Shown: in pieces, positions 5,895 to 14,181 of the stretch | Position numbering within the stretch: position 1 is the stretch's first letter | Layout of the letters: each line of letters begins with the position of its first letter | Assembly: GCA_016198545.1 (NCBI GenBank) | Contig: JACQIJ010000180.1 | Location: 1 to 40,118, forward strand | Direction: 5' to 3' | From: Pseudomonadota bacterium | GTDB taxonomy: Bacteria > Pseudomonadota > Alphaproteobacteria > Micavibrionales > Micavibrionaceae | DNA: 40,118 nucleotides | Made by a program: the position numbers and the translations under genes | The notes under the pieces: model-generated | What the model was told of the DNA's origin: nothing | The model's database searches: none | What the model saw: the letters and a program-made list of their open reading frames with translations, nothing else

Positions 5895-6908
5895 TTACTT
5901 CATGCTGCCGATGCTCAGGATCGCCTGCGCGCACAGGGTTTCGGCGGGCGTGGCGGTTTTCTTGCAGTCGGCCTCGAGCGATGAAAGGCGCGCCATGATT
6001 TTTTCGAGCGCGGGCAGTTGCCAGCGTTGCATCTGCGCGCGGAAGGAATCCGCCTGCTTGAAGAACACGGGCGGGGACAGGGTCTTTAAAATCGCGTCGG
6101 GCGCGTCGCCCGCATCGTAACGCGCCCGGGCCAGGTGCAGGCGGCGGAAATGATTTTGCAGCGCGCGTAAAATCGCGACGGCGGGCGTGCCCTCCGCGGT
6201 CAGGGTCTCGAAGGCGCGCAGCGCGATGGCGGCGTTGCCCCCGCCCGCGCCATAGGCAAGATCGTCGAGCGTGCGTTCGCCCGCGTCGCCGCAGCAATCG
6301 CGCGTGTCGTCCAGCGTTATCTGCCTGTTCACGCCCATGTAGGTGATGAGCTTTTCAAGCTCGCTGCGCGCCCGCCCGCGGTCGCCCGTAACGGCCGCGG
6401 CCAGCCACGAGGCGGCGTCGGGGCTTATGCCGAAGCCGGATTCCTGCAGCGTCCGGCGCACGAACCCGGCCATATCGCGCTCATCCTCGACATAGCAGGG
6501 GAGGGCGGCCGCGTTTTCCGCCTTTTCGAACAGCGCGCGCAGGGGCGATTTCGGGCCCAGCTCCCCCGCCATCAGGATCAGCAGGGCGTTTTCGTTCGGG
6601 GATTTCAGATAGTCCTTTATCAGCGGCGCGATGGCGTCGCGCGCGCCGTCGATGCGGATGAGCCTTTTGCCGCCCATCATCGAAATGGCGTTCGCCTCGT
6701 CCGGCAGGCGGGCCGGGTCGGCGAGAATCTGCTCCGCGGTCAGAAGGACGCTGTTGAACGGGTCGTTCAGGTCGGAGACGGCGGTTAAACCCATCGTCTT
6801 CACCCGTTCGCGCATCAGCCCGTCATCCGGCCCGTAAACAAGAATCGCCCGCGCCTTCGGGTCGGGGCTTTTGACGAACGGCTCGATCTGTTTCCAGGCG
6901 AGTTTCAT
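5895..6908 (-). CDS. holA: DNA polymerase III subunit delta
   Basis: HolA is the delta subunit of the clamp loader that opens the beta sliding clamp during replication. The 337-residue length is normal. The N-terminus (MKLAWKQIEPFVKSPDPKAR, then AILVYGPDDGLMRERV) matches the delta family, where the former Walker A region is degenerate. The middle has the domain II pattern (TGDRGRARSELEKLITYMG), and the collar domain has ILRALQNHFRRLHLAR. It is the last gene of the leuS-lptE-holA run and overlaps lptE by four bases (ATGA), so translation is probably coupled. In related genomes its 3' end faces parB; here accessory debris lies between them. Confidence 0.93.
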   Translation of the reverse strand: MKLAWKQIEPFVKSPDPKARAILVYGPDDGLMRERVKTMGLTAVSDLNDPFNSVLLTAEQILADPARLPDEANAISMMGGKRLIRIDGARDAIAPLIKDYLKSPNENALLILMAGELGPKSPLRALFEKAENAAALPCYVEDERDMAGFVRRTLQESGFGISPDAASWLAAAVTGDRGRARSELEKLITYMGVNRQITLDDTRDCCGDAGERTLDDLAYGAGGGNAAIALRAFETLTAEGTPAVAILRALQNHFRRLHLARARYDAGDAPDAILKTLSPPVFFKQADSFRAQMQRWQLPALEKIMARLSSLEADCKKTATPAETLCAQAILSIGSMK

Positions 6909-7411
6909 GGCCCGGCCCCGTTGAAATAAAGTGCAAGCTGTTGTTCGGCCTGCCGCGCAAGATCGTCGAGCGCGGCGCGGCGGGCGTCGTCTTCGGATAC
7001 GCGCGTCGTGAACCGGCTTTGCAGGATGTTATAACTGGTGATGGCGGTCAGGCCGCGCTCCAGCACGGCCTCTCCCGTCGCGGAATTGCGCAGCTTCATC
7101 TCCGCGTTCAGCCGCAGCTGCGCCCGCGTAGCGGAAGAGCTTTTGGTGATGTCCAGATCGGTCAGCGTTTCCCTTACCGGCGAAACATGCAGTTCATAGC
7201 GCGGGGCAACCGGCCGGCCGGAGGAATACAGACGGTCGATGAGGGCGTTGCGCAGATACTGCCCCTCCCGGTTCGGGATGTTGCCGACGGATACGGAATC
7301 GAAATGCCGCGGGACGGCGGCGGCATCGCCGCGGCTGCCGTAAAGCGGCGAAAAGCCGCATCCGGCCAGCATCAGAGCCGCGCAGAAAAAAAGTGCCCGC
7401 ATGGAACCCAT
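6905..7411 (-). CDS. lptE: LPS assembly lipoprotein LptE
   Basis: LptE is the outer-membrane lipoprotein that plugs and chaperones LptD during LPS insertion. The signal peptide MRALFFCAALMLAGC ends in a lipobox with Cys18 (numbered from the upstream ATG), followed by GFSPLYG, the hallmark of alphaproteobacterial LptE. The rest has the alternating strands of the fold, e.g. YELHVSPVRETLTDLDITKS. Two ATGs are possible, at 7411 and 7402. Signal-peptide form favours 7402, but neither has a Shine-Dalgarno. Both lie inside a perfect 15-bp hairpin that ends in a T-run, so expression depends on reading through a terminator-like structure. It overlaps holA by four bases. Confidence 0.9.
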   Translation of the reverse strand: MGSMRALFFCAALMLAGCGFSPLYGSRGDAAAVPRHFDSVSVGNIPNREGQYLRNALIDRLYSSGRPVAPRYELHVSPVRETLTDLDITKSSSATRAQLRLNAEMKLRNSATGEAVLERGLTAITSYNILQSRFTTRVSEDDARRAALDDLARQAEQQLALYFNGAGP

Positions 7412-7422
7412 GCGGGCACTTT
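7386..7422 (-). terminator. Terminator-like hairpin overlapping the lptE start codon
   Basis: Arms AAAGTGCCCGCATGG (7390-7404) and CCATGCGGGCACTTT (7408-7422) are perfectly complementary over 15 bases around a 3-base loop. On the minus strand the stem is followed by more T, making a run of seven. It begins 18 bases after the rhodanese stop codon, which is standard placement for an intrinsic terminator. Both candidate lptE ATGs are inside the stem. It may terminate the leuS-rhodanese transcript, act as an attenuator of lptE-holA, or both. Confidence 0.75.
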
Positions 7423-7440
7423 AGCAAGATACCGGAACGC

Positions 7441-7812
7441 CTAGCAACAGCTGCCGCACTCGGCCTTGCCTTCCTTGCCGCCGCTGCCTTCGGTCGCGTG
7501 GCCGGAATCCTTCCATTCCTTCAGGCCGCCGGGGAATTTGTGCACGCCGGTATAGCCCGCCGCCATCAGTTTTTTGGCGGCGTCCCCGGATGCCGTGCAC
7601 TGGGCGTTCGCGCAGTAAACGGCGATGTCCTGCGTCTTGCCTTTGACTGTCTTGGCTACCTTTTCAAGGAAATCCCTGGATTCAACCGGGATGTTGATCG
7701 CGCCCGGGATATGCTCCTTGTTAAAATACTCCGCCGGCAGAACGTCGATGACGACGGCATTGTCGTTGCAACAGAATTTCTCGTCCATTTGCTTCGCGTT
7801 GATGGTTTTCAT
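7441..7812 (-). CDS. Rhodanese-like sulfurtransferase with Cys-rich tail
   Basis: This is a single rhodanese domain of 123 residues, likely cytoplasmic. The start at 7812 is chosen because AGGAGG lies 6 bases upstream; the upstream frame extension to 7839 has no such signal. It contains VVIDVLPAEYFNKEHIPGAI, the CH2A-like segment, and the active-site loop YCANAQCTAS with catalytic Cys67 and a second Cys72. FPGGLKEW is the typical C-terminal signature. An extra tail, Gly/Lys-rich then ECGSCC, adds three cysteines that could bind metal or carry persulfide. It sits between leuS and lptE, which are adjacent in many relatives, and has its own ribosome-binding site and a downstream terminator. This makes it look like a self-contained insertion. 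Confidence 0.88.
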   Translation of the reverse strand: MKTINAKQMDEKFCCNDNAVVIDVLPAEYFNKEHIPGAINIPVESRDFLEKVAKTVKGKTQDIAVYCANAQCTASGDAAKKLMAAGYTGVHKFPGGLKEWKDSGHATEGSGGKEGKAECGSCC

Positions 7813-7905
7813 TGATTTCCTCCTCGTTTGATATGTCAACAGGCGGCGCTGAGGCCGCGAAGTTCACTTAAGGCGGGGGGAGAGAAAGACAAGACGGTTA
7901 TGGCA

Positions 7906-10479
7906 TCACCCTGCCACGACGTTGACGATGCGGCCCGGTACGACGATCACTTTTTTGACAGTCATGCCGCCGATCGCGTTTTTCACGCCGGGTTCGGAGA
8001 GAGCGACGGATTCAGCGGTTTTCACATCGGCATTGGCGGGCAGGGTGATCTGCGCCCGCAGCTTGCCGTTGACCTGCACGCCGATGGTGACAGTGTCCGC
8101 CTTCAGCAGCGCGGGATCGGCCTCCGGCCAGGGCGTGCCGGCCAGCATGGTTTTATGGCCCAGCATGTCCCACAGCTCCTCCGCCAGGTGCGGCATCATC
8201 GGGTTGGCGCATAAAACGAGGGCTTCAAGCGCTTCGCGCAGAGCCCATTTTGCCGCAGAATCGGGTGCAGCAAATTTTTCAATCGCGTTCGACAGTTCGC
8301 GCACTTTCGCCACGGCCTTGTTCATCAGAAAGGCCTCGATGTCGGCGGCGACGCCCGCGATGGTTTTGTGCGCCATGCGGCGCAGGTCCAGGGCGGCATC
8401 GGAAAATTGCTGCGGCGTAGTCGTTCCGGGCGCAGAAAGGGAAGCGAGGGAATCGCTTATGAGCCTGTGTACGCGGTTCACGTAGCGCCACGCGCCTTCG
8501 ATGCCGCCTTCCGTCCATTCCAGGTCGCGCTCCGGCGGGGAGTCGGACAGGATGAACAGCCGCGCCGCGTCCGCGCCGTAGGTGGAAAGGATGTCCTCCG
8601 GGTCGACGACGTTTTTCTTGGATTTGGACATTTTGACGATGCCGCCGACCTTGACCGGGTTGCCGTCCTTCACGGTCACGAATTTATCGCCGTCTTTTTT
8701 GACATCGCCGGGGAACAGCCAGTTTCCGCCGCTGTCCTGATAGGTTTCATGCGTGACCATGCCCTGCGTGAACAGGCCGGCGAACGGTTCCGCCACGTCG
8801 CAATAGCCGCAATCTTTCAGCGCGCGGGTGAAAAAGCGGGAATATAACAGGTGCAGCACGGCATGCTCGACGCCGCCGATATACTGGTCGACCGGCAGCC
8901 AGTACTTCGCCTTTTGCCTGTCGAACGCAGCCTTTTCATTGCGCGGGTCGCAATAACGCGCGAAATACCAGCTGGATTCAAAGAACGTGTCGAATGTGTC
9001 GGTTTCGCGCTGCGCGTCTTTTTGGCAGGACGGGCATTTCACGTTTTTCCATGTCGTGTGGTGCGCCAGCGGGTTGCCGGGCTTATCAAACGTGACGTCT
9101 TCAGGCAGCTGCACGGGTAAATCCTTTTCGGGAACGGGCACGACGCCGCAGGACGGGCAGTGGATCATCGGGATCGGGCAGCCCCAGTAACGCTGCCGCG
9201 AAATGCCCCAGTCGCGCAGGCGGTATTGCGTCACGCCCTCGCCGGTTTTCATTTTCTCGGCGCGCGCGATGATTTCCTTTTTTGCATCGCTATTGGACAG
9301 ACCATCTAAAAAGCTTGAATTTTTCATAATGCCATCTTCTAGAAGTGGCTGGTCGAATAATTGGGCCGAAGGTGGCGGCAGGCTTTCCTTACGAAAAACA
9401 ACGTACTTAATTTCCAATCCGTACTTCTTCGCAAAATCGAAGTCGCGCTGGTCGTGCGCGGGAACGCCGTAAATCGCGCCGGTGCCGTAATCCATCAGGA
9501 TGAAGTTGGCAACGTACAACGGCAGATGAACATCTTTCAGGAACGGATGCTGGATTTTAAAGCCGGTATCGAAGCCGATCTTTTCGGCCTGCTCGATAGC
9601 GGCTTCCGACGTGCCGCCCGCGGAGCATTGTTTCAGGAATTCATCAAAGCCGGGCTTGCTCTTGCAAAGTTTCTGCGCCAGCGGATGATCAGGCGCCATC
9701 GCGGCAAACGACGCGCCGAAAATCGTGTCGGGCCGCGTGGTGAAGATTTCGAGATGTTCGCCCGCGCCGATAATGTCCAGCCGCAGCCGCAACCCCTGCG
9801 ACCTGCCGATCCAGTTTTCCTGCATGATCCGGACTTTTTCCGGCCAGCGGTCGAGGGTTTTCAACCCCTCCAGCAAATCGTCGGCGTAATCGGTGATCTT
9901 TAAAAACCACTGCGACAGTTTCCGCCGCTCAACGGGCGCGCCGGTGCGCCAGCCCTTGCCGTCCACGACCTGTTCGTTGGCCAGAACCGTGTTGTCGATG
10001 GGGTCCCAGTTGACCATCGATTCTTTGCGATAGGCCAAGCCCTTCCGGTAGAAATCGAGGAACATTTTTTGTTCGTGCCGGTAATATTCCGGGTGGCAGG
10101 TCGCCACTTCGCGGCTCCAGTCGATCGACAACCCCATCGACTTGAGCTGCCCGCGCATCTGTTCGATGTTGGTGTAGGTCCATTTCGCGGGATGGGTTTT
10201 TCTTTCAAGGGCGGCATTTTCCGCCGGCAATCCAAAAGCATCCCATCCCATCGGGTGGATGACGTTAAATCCTTTCGCCCGGCGGTAACGCGCCACGACA
10301 TCGCCCAGCGTGTAATTGCGCACATGCCCGACATGGATGCGCCCCGAAGGGTAGGGGAACATCTCCAGCACGTAGTATTTCTTTTTGGCGGGGTCTTCGG
10401 AAACAGCGAAGCAGGCGCGCTCATCCCATATTCTGCGCCACTTTTCTTCAGTTTCCTTAATATTATATCGTTCGCTCAT
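7906..10479 (-). CDS. leuS: Leucyl-tRNA synthetase
   Basis: LeuS charges tRNA-Leu with leucine and edits mischarged products. It is a full-length class I enzyme of 857 residues. The HIGH motif is HVGH at residues 49-52, in PYPSGRIHVGHVRNY, and the KMSKS loop is at 616-620. The editing domain is visible in the middle (TTRPDTIFGASFAAMAPDHP). The Zn-type insertion has two cysteine pairs (CPSCGVVPVPEKDLP and CPSCQKD). The C-terminal domain ends with VIVVPGRIVNVVAG. The ATG at 10479 has no obvious Shine-Dalgarno. It is divergent from the BKACE gene across 124 bases and is first in the leuS / rhodanese / lptE / holA run. Confidence 0.97.
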   Translation of the reverse strand: MSERYNIKETEEKWRRIWDERACFAVSEDPAKKKYYVLEMFPYPSGRIHVGHVRNYTLGDVVARYRRAKGFNVIHPMGWDAFGLPAENAALERKTHPAKWTYTNIEQMRGQLKSMGLSIDWSREVATCHPEYYRHEQKMFLDFYRKGLAYRKESMVNWDPIDNTVLANEQVVDGKGWRTGAPVERRKLSQWFLKITDYADDLLEGLKTLDRWPEKVRIMQENWIGRSQGLRLRLDIIGAGEHLEIFTTRPDTIFGASFAAMAPDHPLAQKLCKSKPGFDEFLKQCSAGGTSEAAIEQAEKIGFDTGFKIQHPFLKDVHLPLYVANFILMDYGTGAIYGVPAHDQRDFDFAKKYGLEIKYVVFRKESLPPPSAQLFDQPLLEDGIMKNSSFLDGLSNSDAKKEIIARAEKMKTGEGVTQYRLRDWGISRQRYWGCPIPMIHCPSCGVVPVPEKDLPVQLPEDVTFDKPGNPLAHHTTWKNVKCPSCQKDAQRETDTFDTFFESSWYFARYCDPRNEKAAFDRQKAKYWLPVDQYIGGVEHAVLHLLYSRFFTRALKDCGYCDVAEPFAGLFTQGMVTHETYQDSGGNWLFPGDVKKDGDKFVTVKDGNPVKVGGIVKMSKSKKNVVDPEDILSTYGADAARLFILSDSPPERDLEWTEGGIEGAWRYVNRVHRLISDSLASLSAPGTTTPQQFSDAALDLRRMAHKTIAGVAADIEAFLMNKAVAKVRELSNAIEKFAAPDSAAKWALREALEALVLCANPMMPHLAEELWDMLGHKTMLAGTPWPEADPALLKADTVTIGVQVNGKLRAQITLPANADVKTAESVALSEPGVKNAIGGMTVKKVIVVPGRIVNVVAG

Positions 10480-10539
10480 GGCATTGTTTTAACGCCATAA
10501 TGCGGAAAAATCATCAGGAATTTTACCACTGGATAATGC

Positions 10540-10568
10540 TTGCGCAGAAAAACTTGCCATGACATAAT
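10540..10568 (+). promoter_or_regulatory. Sigma-70-like promoter for the BKACE-SDR operon
   Basis: TTGCGC (10540-10545) and CATAAT (10563-10568) are separated by 17 bases. They lie 35 bases upstream of the BKACE ATG, which is preceded by AAGGGAG (10588-10594). The start would fall near 10575. No operator palindrome is evident. Confidence 0.5.
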
Positions 10569-10603
10569 CCAGAAACTGAAATTCCAGAAGGGAGACAAAC
10601 ATC

Positions 10604-11560
10604 ATGGCGAATGCCGGAAAAGTCATCATCACATGCGCGCCCACAGGCGCGATTCATACGCCGTCCATGTCGCGCTATCTGCCGGTTACGCCGGATGAAA
10701 TCGCGGACGCGGCGATTGCGGCCGCGGAGGAGGGGGCGGCGATACTCCATCTGCACGCCCGCGACCCGCAGGATGGCCGCCCGACTCAGGATCCGGAAGT
10801 CTTCATGAAATTCCTGCCGCGCATTCACAAAACGACGAACGCCGTCATCAATATCACGACCGGCGGCGCGCCGCAGATGAGCGTGGCTGAACGCATGCGC
10901 CCGGCGGCCACATTCAGGCCGGAAGTGGCGTCCCTGAATATGGGCACAATCAATTTCGGCCTGTTCCCGATGCTCGACCGTTACGAGAACGATATAAAGC
11001 ACGACTGGGAACGCGTTCATTTGAGCAACAAGGCCATCATCTTCCGCAATACGTTCGAGGACATCGAAGCCCTGATGAAAATGGGCGCGGAGAACGGCAC
11101 GAAGTTTGAATTCGAATGCTACGATATCGGTCATTTGTACAATCTGAAATATTTCGTTGACAAGGGGCTTGTGAAGCCGCCGTTTTTCATCCAGTCGGTG
11201 TTCGGCATTTTCGGCGGCATCGGCACGCATCCGGAAGATATGACGCATATGCGCCGCACGGCGGACCGCCTGTTCGGCGACGATTACCAGTGGTCTATCC
11301 TGGGCGCGGGCAGCCAGCAGATAAAACTGACAACGCTCGGCGCGGCGATGGGGTCGCATGTGCGCGTCGGGCTCGAGGATTCGCTTTGGATTGGCCCCGG
11401 AAAGCTTGCGGAATCGAATGCGCAGCAGGTGCGTAAAATCAGGAAAATCATCGAGGAATTGTCGCTGGAAATCGCAACGCCCGATGAGGCGCGCGAAATC
11501 CTGCAACTCAAGGGCCGCGATAAAATCAGCCTTTCCGCGTCAGCAAAAAAAGCAGCGTGA
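10604..11560 (+). CDS. Beta-keto acid cleavage enzyme (BKACE, DUF849)
   Basis: This family condenses a beta-keto acid with acetyl-CoA and splits it into acetoacetate and a new CoA ester; founding member Kce acts on 3-keto-5-aminohexanoate. The 318-residue TIM barrel has the zinc-binding H49-x-H51 in AAILHLHARDP, the ITTGGAP loop, SLNMGTINFG, and the C-terminal GLEDSLWIGPGKLAESN. The exact substrate is not readable. The downstream SDR overlaps by a few bases and could make the keto acid from a hydroxy acid, as carnitine dehydrogenase does ahead of the dehydrocarnitine-cleaving member. No lysine-fermentation genes are adjacent, so Kce activity itself is not supported. Confidence 0.9.
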   Translation: MANAGKVIITCAPTGAIHTPSMSRYLPVTPDEIADAAIAAAEEGAAILHLHARDPQDGRPTQDPEVFMKFLPRIHKTTNAVINITTGGAPQMSVAERMRPAATFRPEVASLNMGTINFGLFPMLDRYENDIKHDWERVHLSNKAIIFRNTFEDIEALMKMGAENGTKFEFECYDIGHLYNLKYFVDKGLVKPPFFIQSVFGIFGGIGTHPEDMTHMRRTADRLFGDDYQWSILGAGSQQIKLTTLGAAMGSHVRVGLEDSLWIGPGKLAESNAQQVRKIRKIIEELSLEIATPDEAREILQLKGRDKISLSASAKKAA

Positions 11561-11562
11561 AA

Positions 11563-12345
11563 ATGAATCAGGCTTTTGGAATGCAACCCGGCATGAAGGT
11601 TCTTGTGACGGCGGGCGCGGCGGGCATCGGCCGCGCCATCGCGGAGGCGTTCGACTCCGCAGGCGCAAAAATCCATGTCTGCGACATCGCGCCGGAAGTT
11701 CTGGACAAGTGCAAAAAGGAAAGGCCGTCATGGGGCGTGACGCGCTGTGACGTGTCGGATGAAAAGCAGGTCGCGGCGCTGTTTTCCGAGGCGAAGAAAA
11801 CCCTCGGCGGCCTCGATGTTCTCGTCAATAACGCCGGAATTGCCGGCCCCACGGCGGCGGTGGAAGATATCAGGCCGACCGACTGGGACGCCACTGTGCG
11901 CGTCAACCTGAACGGGCAGTTTTACTGCGCGCATCACGCCGTGCCGCTTCTGAAAGAGTCGGAAAACGCTTCCATCATATGCATATCGTCGATTGCGGGC
12001 AGGCTCGCCTATGCGAACAGGACACCCTACGCGGCGACGAAATGGGCGATACGCGGCTTCGCGGAAAGCCTTGCATGGGAACTGGGCCCGCACGGGATAC
12101 GAGTCAATGCGATACTTCCCGGCATCGTCGAGGGGCCGCGCATTGAAAACGTCATCCGCGCCCGCGCCGAAAAGGAGGGCGTTCCCTATAGTGAGATGGA
12201 ACGAAAATACAAGGACATGGCGTCATTGCGCCGCATGGTTAGTGCGCAGGATGTGGCGAACCAGATTCTGTTTCTATGCTCGCCCGCGGGGCGCAATATT
12301 TCCGGCCAGTCTATCAGCGTGGACGGTCACGTCCGCGCCTTGTAA
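11563..12345 (+). CDS. Short-chain dehydrogenase/reductase paired with BKACE
   Basis: This is a classical SDR of about 260 residues. It has a nucleotide-binding TAGAAGIG, the NNAG motif, a catalytic Ser in CISSIAG, and Tyr-x3-Lys in YAATK. The C-terminus has GRNISGQSISVDG, typical of hydroxy-acid/sugar SDRs. The acidic residue after the second strand (VCDIAP) suggests NAD rather than NADP. The start could be GTG at 11557, overlapping the BKACE stop as GTGA, or ATG at 11563, which is used here. Tight coupling to BKACE suggests a two-step route: oxidise a 3-hydroxy acid, then cleave the 3-keto acid. The substrate is unknown. Confidence 0.88.
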   Translation: MNQAFGMQPGMKVLVTAGAAGIGRAIAEAFDSAGAKIHVCDIAPEVLDKCKKERPSWGVTRCDVSDEKQVAALFSEAKKTLGGLDVLVNNAGIAGPTAAVEDIRPTDWDATVRVNLNGQFYCAHHAVPLLKESENASIICISSIAGRLAYANRTPYAATKWAIRGFAESLAWELGPHGIRVNAILPGIVEGPRIENVIRARAEKEGVPYSEMERKYKDMASLRRMVSAQDVANQILFLCSPAGRNISGQSISVDGHVRAL

Positions 12346-12348
12346 TTT

Positions 12349-13188
12349 TTATTGCGAAGGAAAGGGACCTGGAGCGGAAAAGCAGCCGCGTCCCGGCTGC
12401 AGCCCGATGACGTCCTTGATAAGGGCGCGATATGCCGCCGGGCTTTCCAGCATGAAATCGGCTACGGACGTAACGCGGGGGTCGTTTCCCACGGCGATGA
12501 ATTTCCCGCCGTTTTCCTGCGCGGTGCGCGCCGCCGGAAGGTCGCCGGGGCTGTCGCCGAAATAAACAGGGGTAAGCTTTTTGCCTGTTTTTGCTTCGGC
12601 ATGCCGCAGGATGTCAATGAATGCGTGGCTTTTGTCGGAATTTGACGGGCCCATGTCGAAGACCTTGCCGCCGTCCACCATGCCGACGGCCTGCCCTGTT
12701 TGCGCATTATGCCGGTCAAGAAGCGCTTTTAATTTTGGCTCGATCGCAGCTTTTACGGCTTCTCTTTTTTCTTCCGGCACGGCAATATAGTGAAGCGAGC
12801 GCATGAAAGGCTTTTTGCGCAGCAAGAGTCCCTCATGCCGCACCGCCAGCGATTCCATTTCTTCATCTATTAAACTCCATTCGGGCACAGGGTTCAGGAT
12901 TTCAGGCGGTTCATCCGGTTCCCTGCGGAACAGGCAGTGATATTCGCAGGAGGCGCGGATGCGCCTCGCCGGGAAAACCTTGTCCAGCCAGGGCAGATCG
13001 CGGCCTGTAATGACGTAAAATCCGCCGCCGGCGCGCGCGTCAAGCTTTTCGCAAAGACTCTCCAGTCCGGGGATTTGCGTGACATTGTTGGGATTGGAGG
13101 ATTTTTCCAGCAACGTTTCGTCCACATCCGTGATCCAGATGATGTTCGCAAGTCCCGTCCGCCTGATCCAGTCCGAAAAGTCCGGCAT
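12349..13188 (-). CDS. HAD-superfamily phosphatase (trehalose-phosphatase-like)
   Basis: The HAD catalytic motif is WITDVDETLLE, with D21 as nucleophile and D23 as acid/base, in DxDxT form. The second motif is in FYVITGRDL, and the fourth is YFGDSPGDLPAA, which binds Mg. A cap domain lies between about residues 85 and 200. This layout fits the HAD-IIB group that includes trehalose-6-phosphate and sucrose-phosphate phosphatases. No trehalose synthase gene is in the window, so the substrate is uncertain. The end is tail-to-tail with the SDR at 12345, three bases apart. The start ATG at 13188 has no strong ribosome-binding site. It lies 8 bases after the dienelactone hydrolase gene and may be in one operon with it. 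Confidence 0.75.
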   Translation of the reverse strand: MPDFSDWIRRTGLANIIWITDVDETLLEKSSNPNNVTQIPGLESLCEKLDARAGGGFYVITGRDLPWLDKVFPARRIRASCEYHCLFRREPDEPPEILNPVPEWSLIDEEMESLAVRHEGLLLRKKPFMRSLHYIAVPEEKREAVKAAIEPKLKALLDRHNAQTGQAVGMVDGGKVFDMGPSNSDKSHAFIDILRHAEAKTGKKLTPVYFGDSPGDLPAARTAQENGGKFIAVGNDPRVTSVADFMLESPAAYRALIKDVIGLQPGRGCFSAPGPFPSQ

Positions 13189-13196
13189 GCCTTCGC

Positions 13197-14150
13197 CTAT
13201 ACCTTATGCTGCGGGTGGTAGGTGGGCGAGCGCGGCGTCGTCAGCAGCGCGGACATGGGAACGGAAGGGTAGCCTCTGCCGCCCAGCGCGCTTTTCAGAA
13301 ACTCCGAAACGACCCCTATGGTGTGTTCAGACGTTCCGGGATCGGAATATACGCTCTTGATGCGATTCCAGCCGTGGTTGCTGTTGGCGTAGTAAAGGGC
13401 GATAATCTGACTGTTTCCGTTCTGGTTTTTCTCCACTATCGGTTTTTTCCGGCCGGATACGTAAGTAACGGTATGTCTGGCCGATGCGACAATCATGTCT
13501 TCCTTTTCATTGTCATTGATGTAGGGATCCTCTCCGCCGACGATGAACAGCAACGGTGCGTCGATATTCATGGCGGCATCCCTGTTGAATACCTTGTGCA
13601 GTTCAGGCGTCGCATACATGGCGACGCCGGCATCGACATCCGCATCGTTTGCCAGCGCAATATATGTATTGCGCCCGCCGAAGCAGAAGCCGGACGCGGC
13701 GACCTTGCCCGTGCCGTTCGGGTGCCCGCGCAGGAAGGCGGAAACCTTGTTTATATAGGAAATGATTTTTGCGTTGCTGGCGGCAACCTCTTCCGCGCTC
13801 TGCGTGTTCGTGAACCGGAACATCAGGTCGCGCGCCGTGTTGCGGTCATTCGCCAGCTGTTCCTTGAAGGATTTTCTTTCATCTTCCGGCATGGCGGCCA
13901 GGATTTCCGGCGTCGGGTCGTACTTGAAGCTCGCATCCTCATCATGTTCCCAATACATGTTCGGGCAAGCGACGAGAAAGCCTTGCCCGGCCAGTTTATC
14001 GGCAATGTGGGTCAGGCCTTCGGTGACCCCATACACTTCGTGCATCAGGATGACGCCATGCCCCTTGCCGTCTTTTGATTGCGGCGCGGCTACATAGGCC
14101 TTCAGTTTCTTCCCGTTTTCTTCCGTTACGACCGTATTGAAAATTGACAT
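13197..14150 (-). CDS. Dienelactone hydrolase family protein
   Basis: This is an alpha/beta hydrolase of the dienelactone hydrolase type, 317 residues. The start at 14150 is chosen because a strong AAGGAGGA lies just upstream; the frame extends 29 codons further without such a signal. The nucleophile is Cys156 in the elbow GFCFGGR. Glu38 in MHEVYG matches the conserved Glu that positions the Cys. The acid is probably in VGGEDPYI, and the His is in NHGWN. Members open lactones in aromatic catabolism or hydrolyse unknown esters; no ring-cleavage genes are nearby. It follows the long SDR by about 30 bases, so they are likely co-transcribed, with the HAD phosphatase next. Confidence 0.88.
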   Translation of the reverse strand: MSIFNTVVTEENGKKLKAYVAAPQSKDGKGHGVILMHEVYGVTEGLTHIADKLAGQGFLVACPNMYWEHDEDASFKYDPTPEILAAMPEDERKSFKEQLANDRNTARDLMFRFTNTQSAEEVAASNAKIISYINKVSAFLRGHPNGTGKVAASGFCFGGRNTYIALANDADVDAGVAMYATPELHKVFNRDAAMNIDAPLLFIVGGEDPYINDNEKEDMIVASARHTVTYVSGRKKPIVEKNQNGNSQIIALYYANSNHGWNRIKSVYSDPGTSEHTIGVVSEFLKSALGGRGYPSVPMSALLTTPRSPTYHPQHKV

Positions 14151-14181
14151 TATCTTCCTCCTTCGTTTTTTGCCGATTGAT

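Noticed and set aside
10523..11506. 327-codon minus-strand ORF opposite the BKACE gene
   Set aside because: Antisense shadow; the plus strand has a promoter, ribosome-binding site and metal-binding HxH motif.
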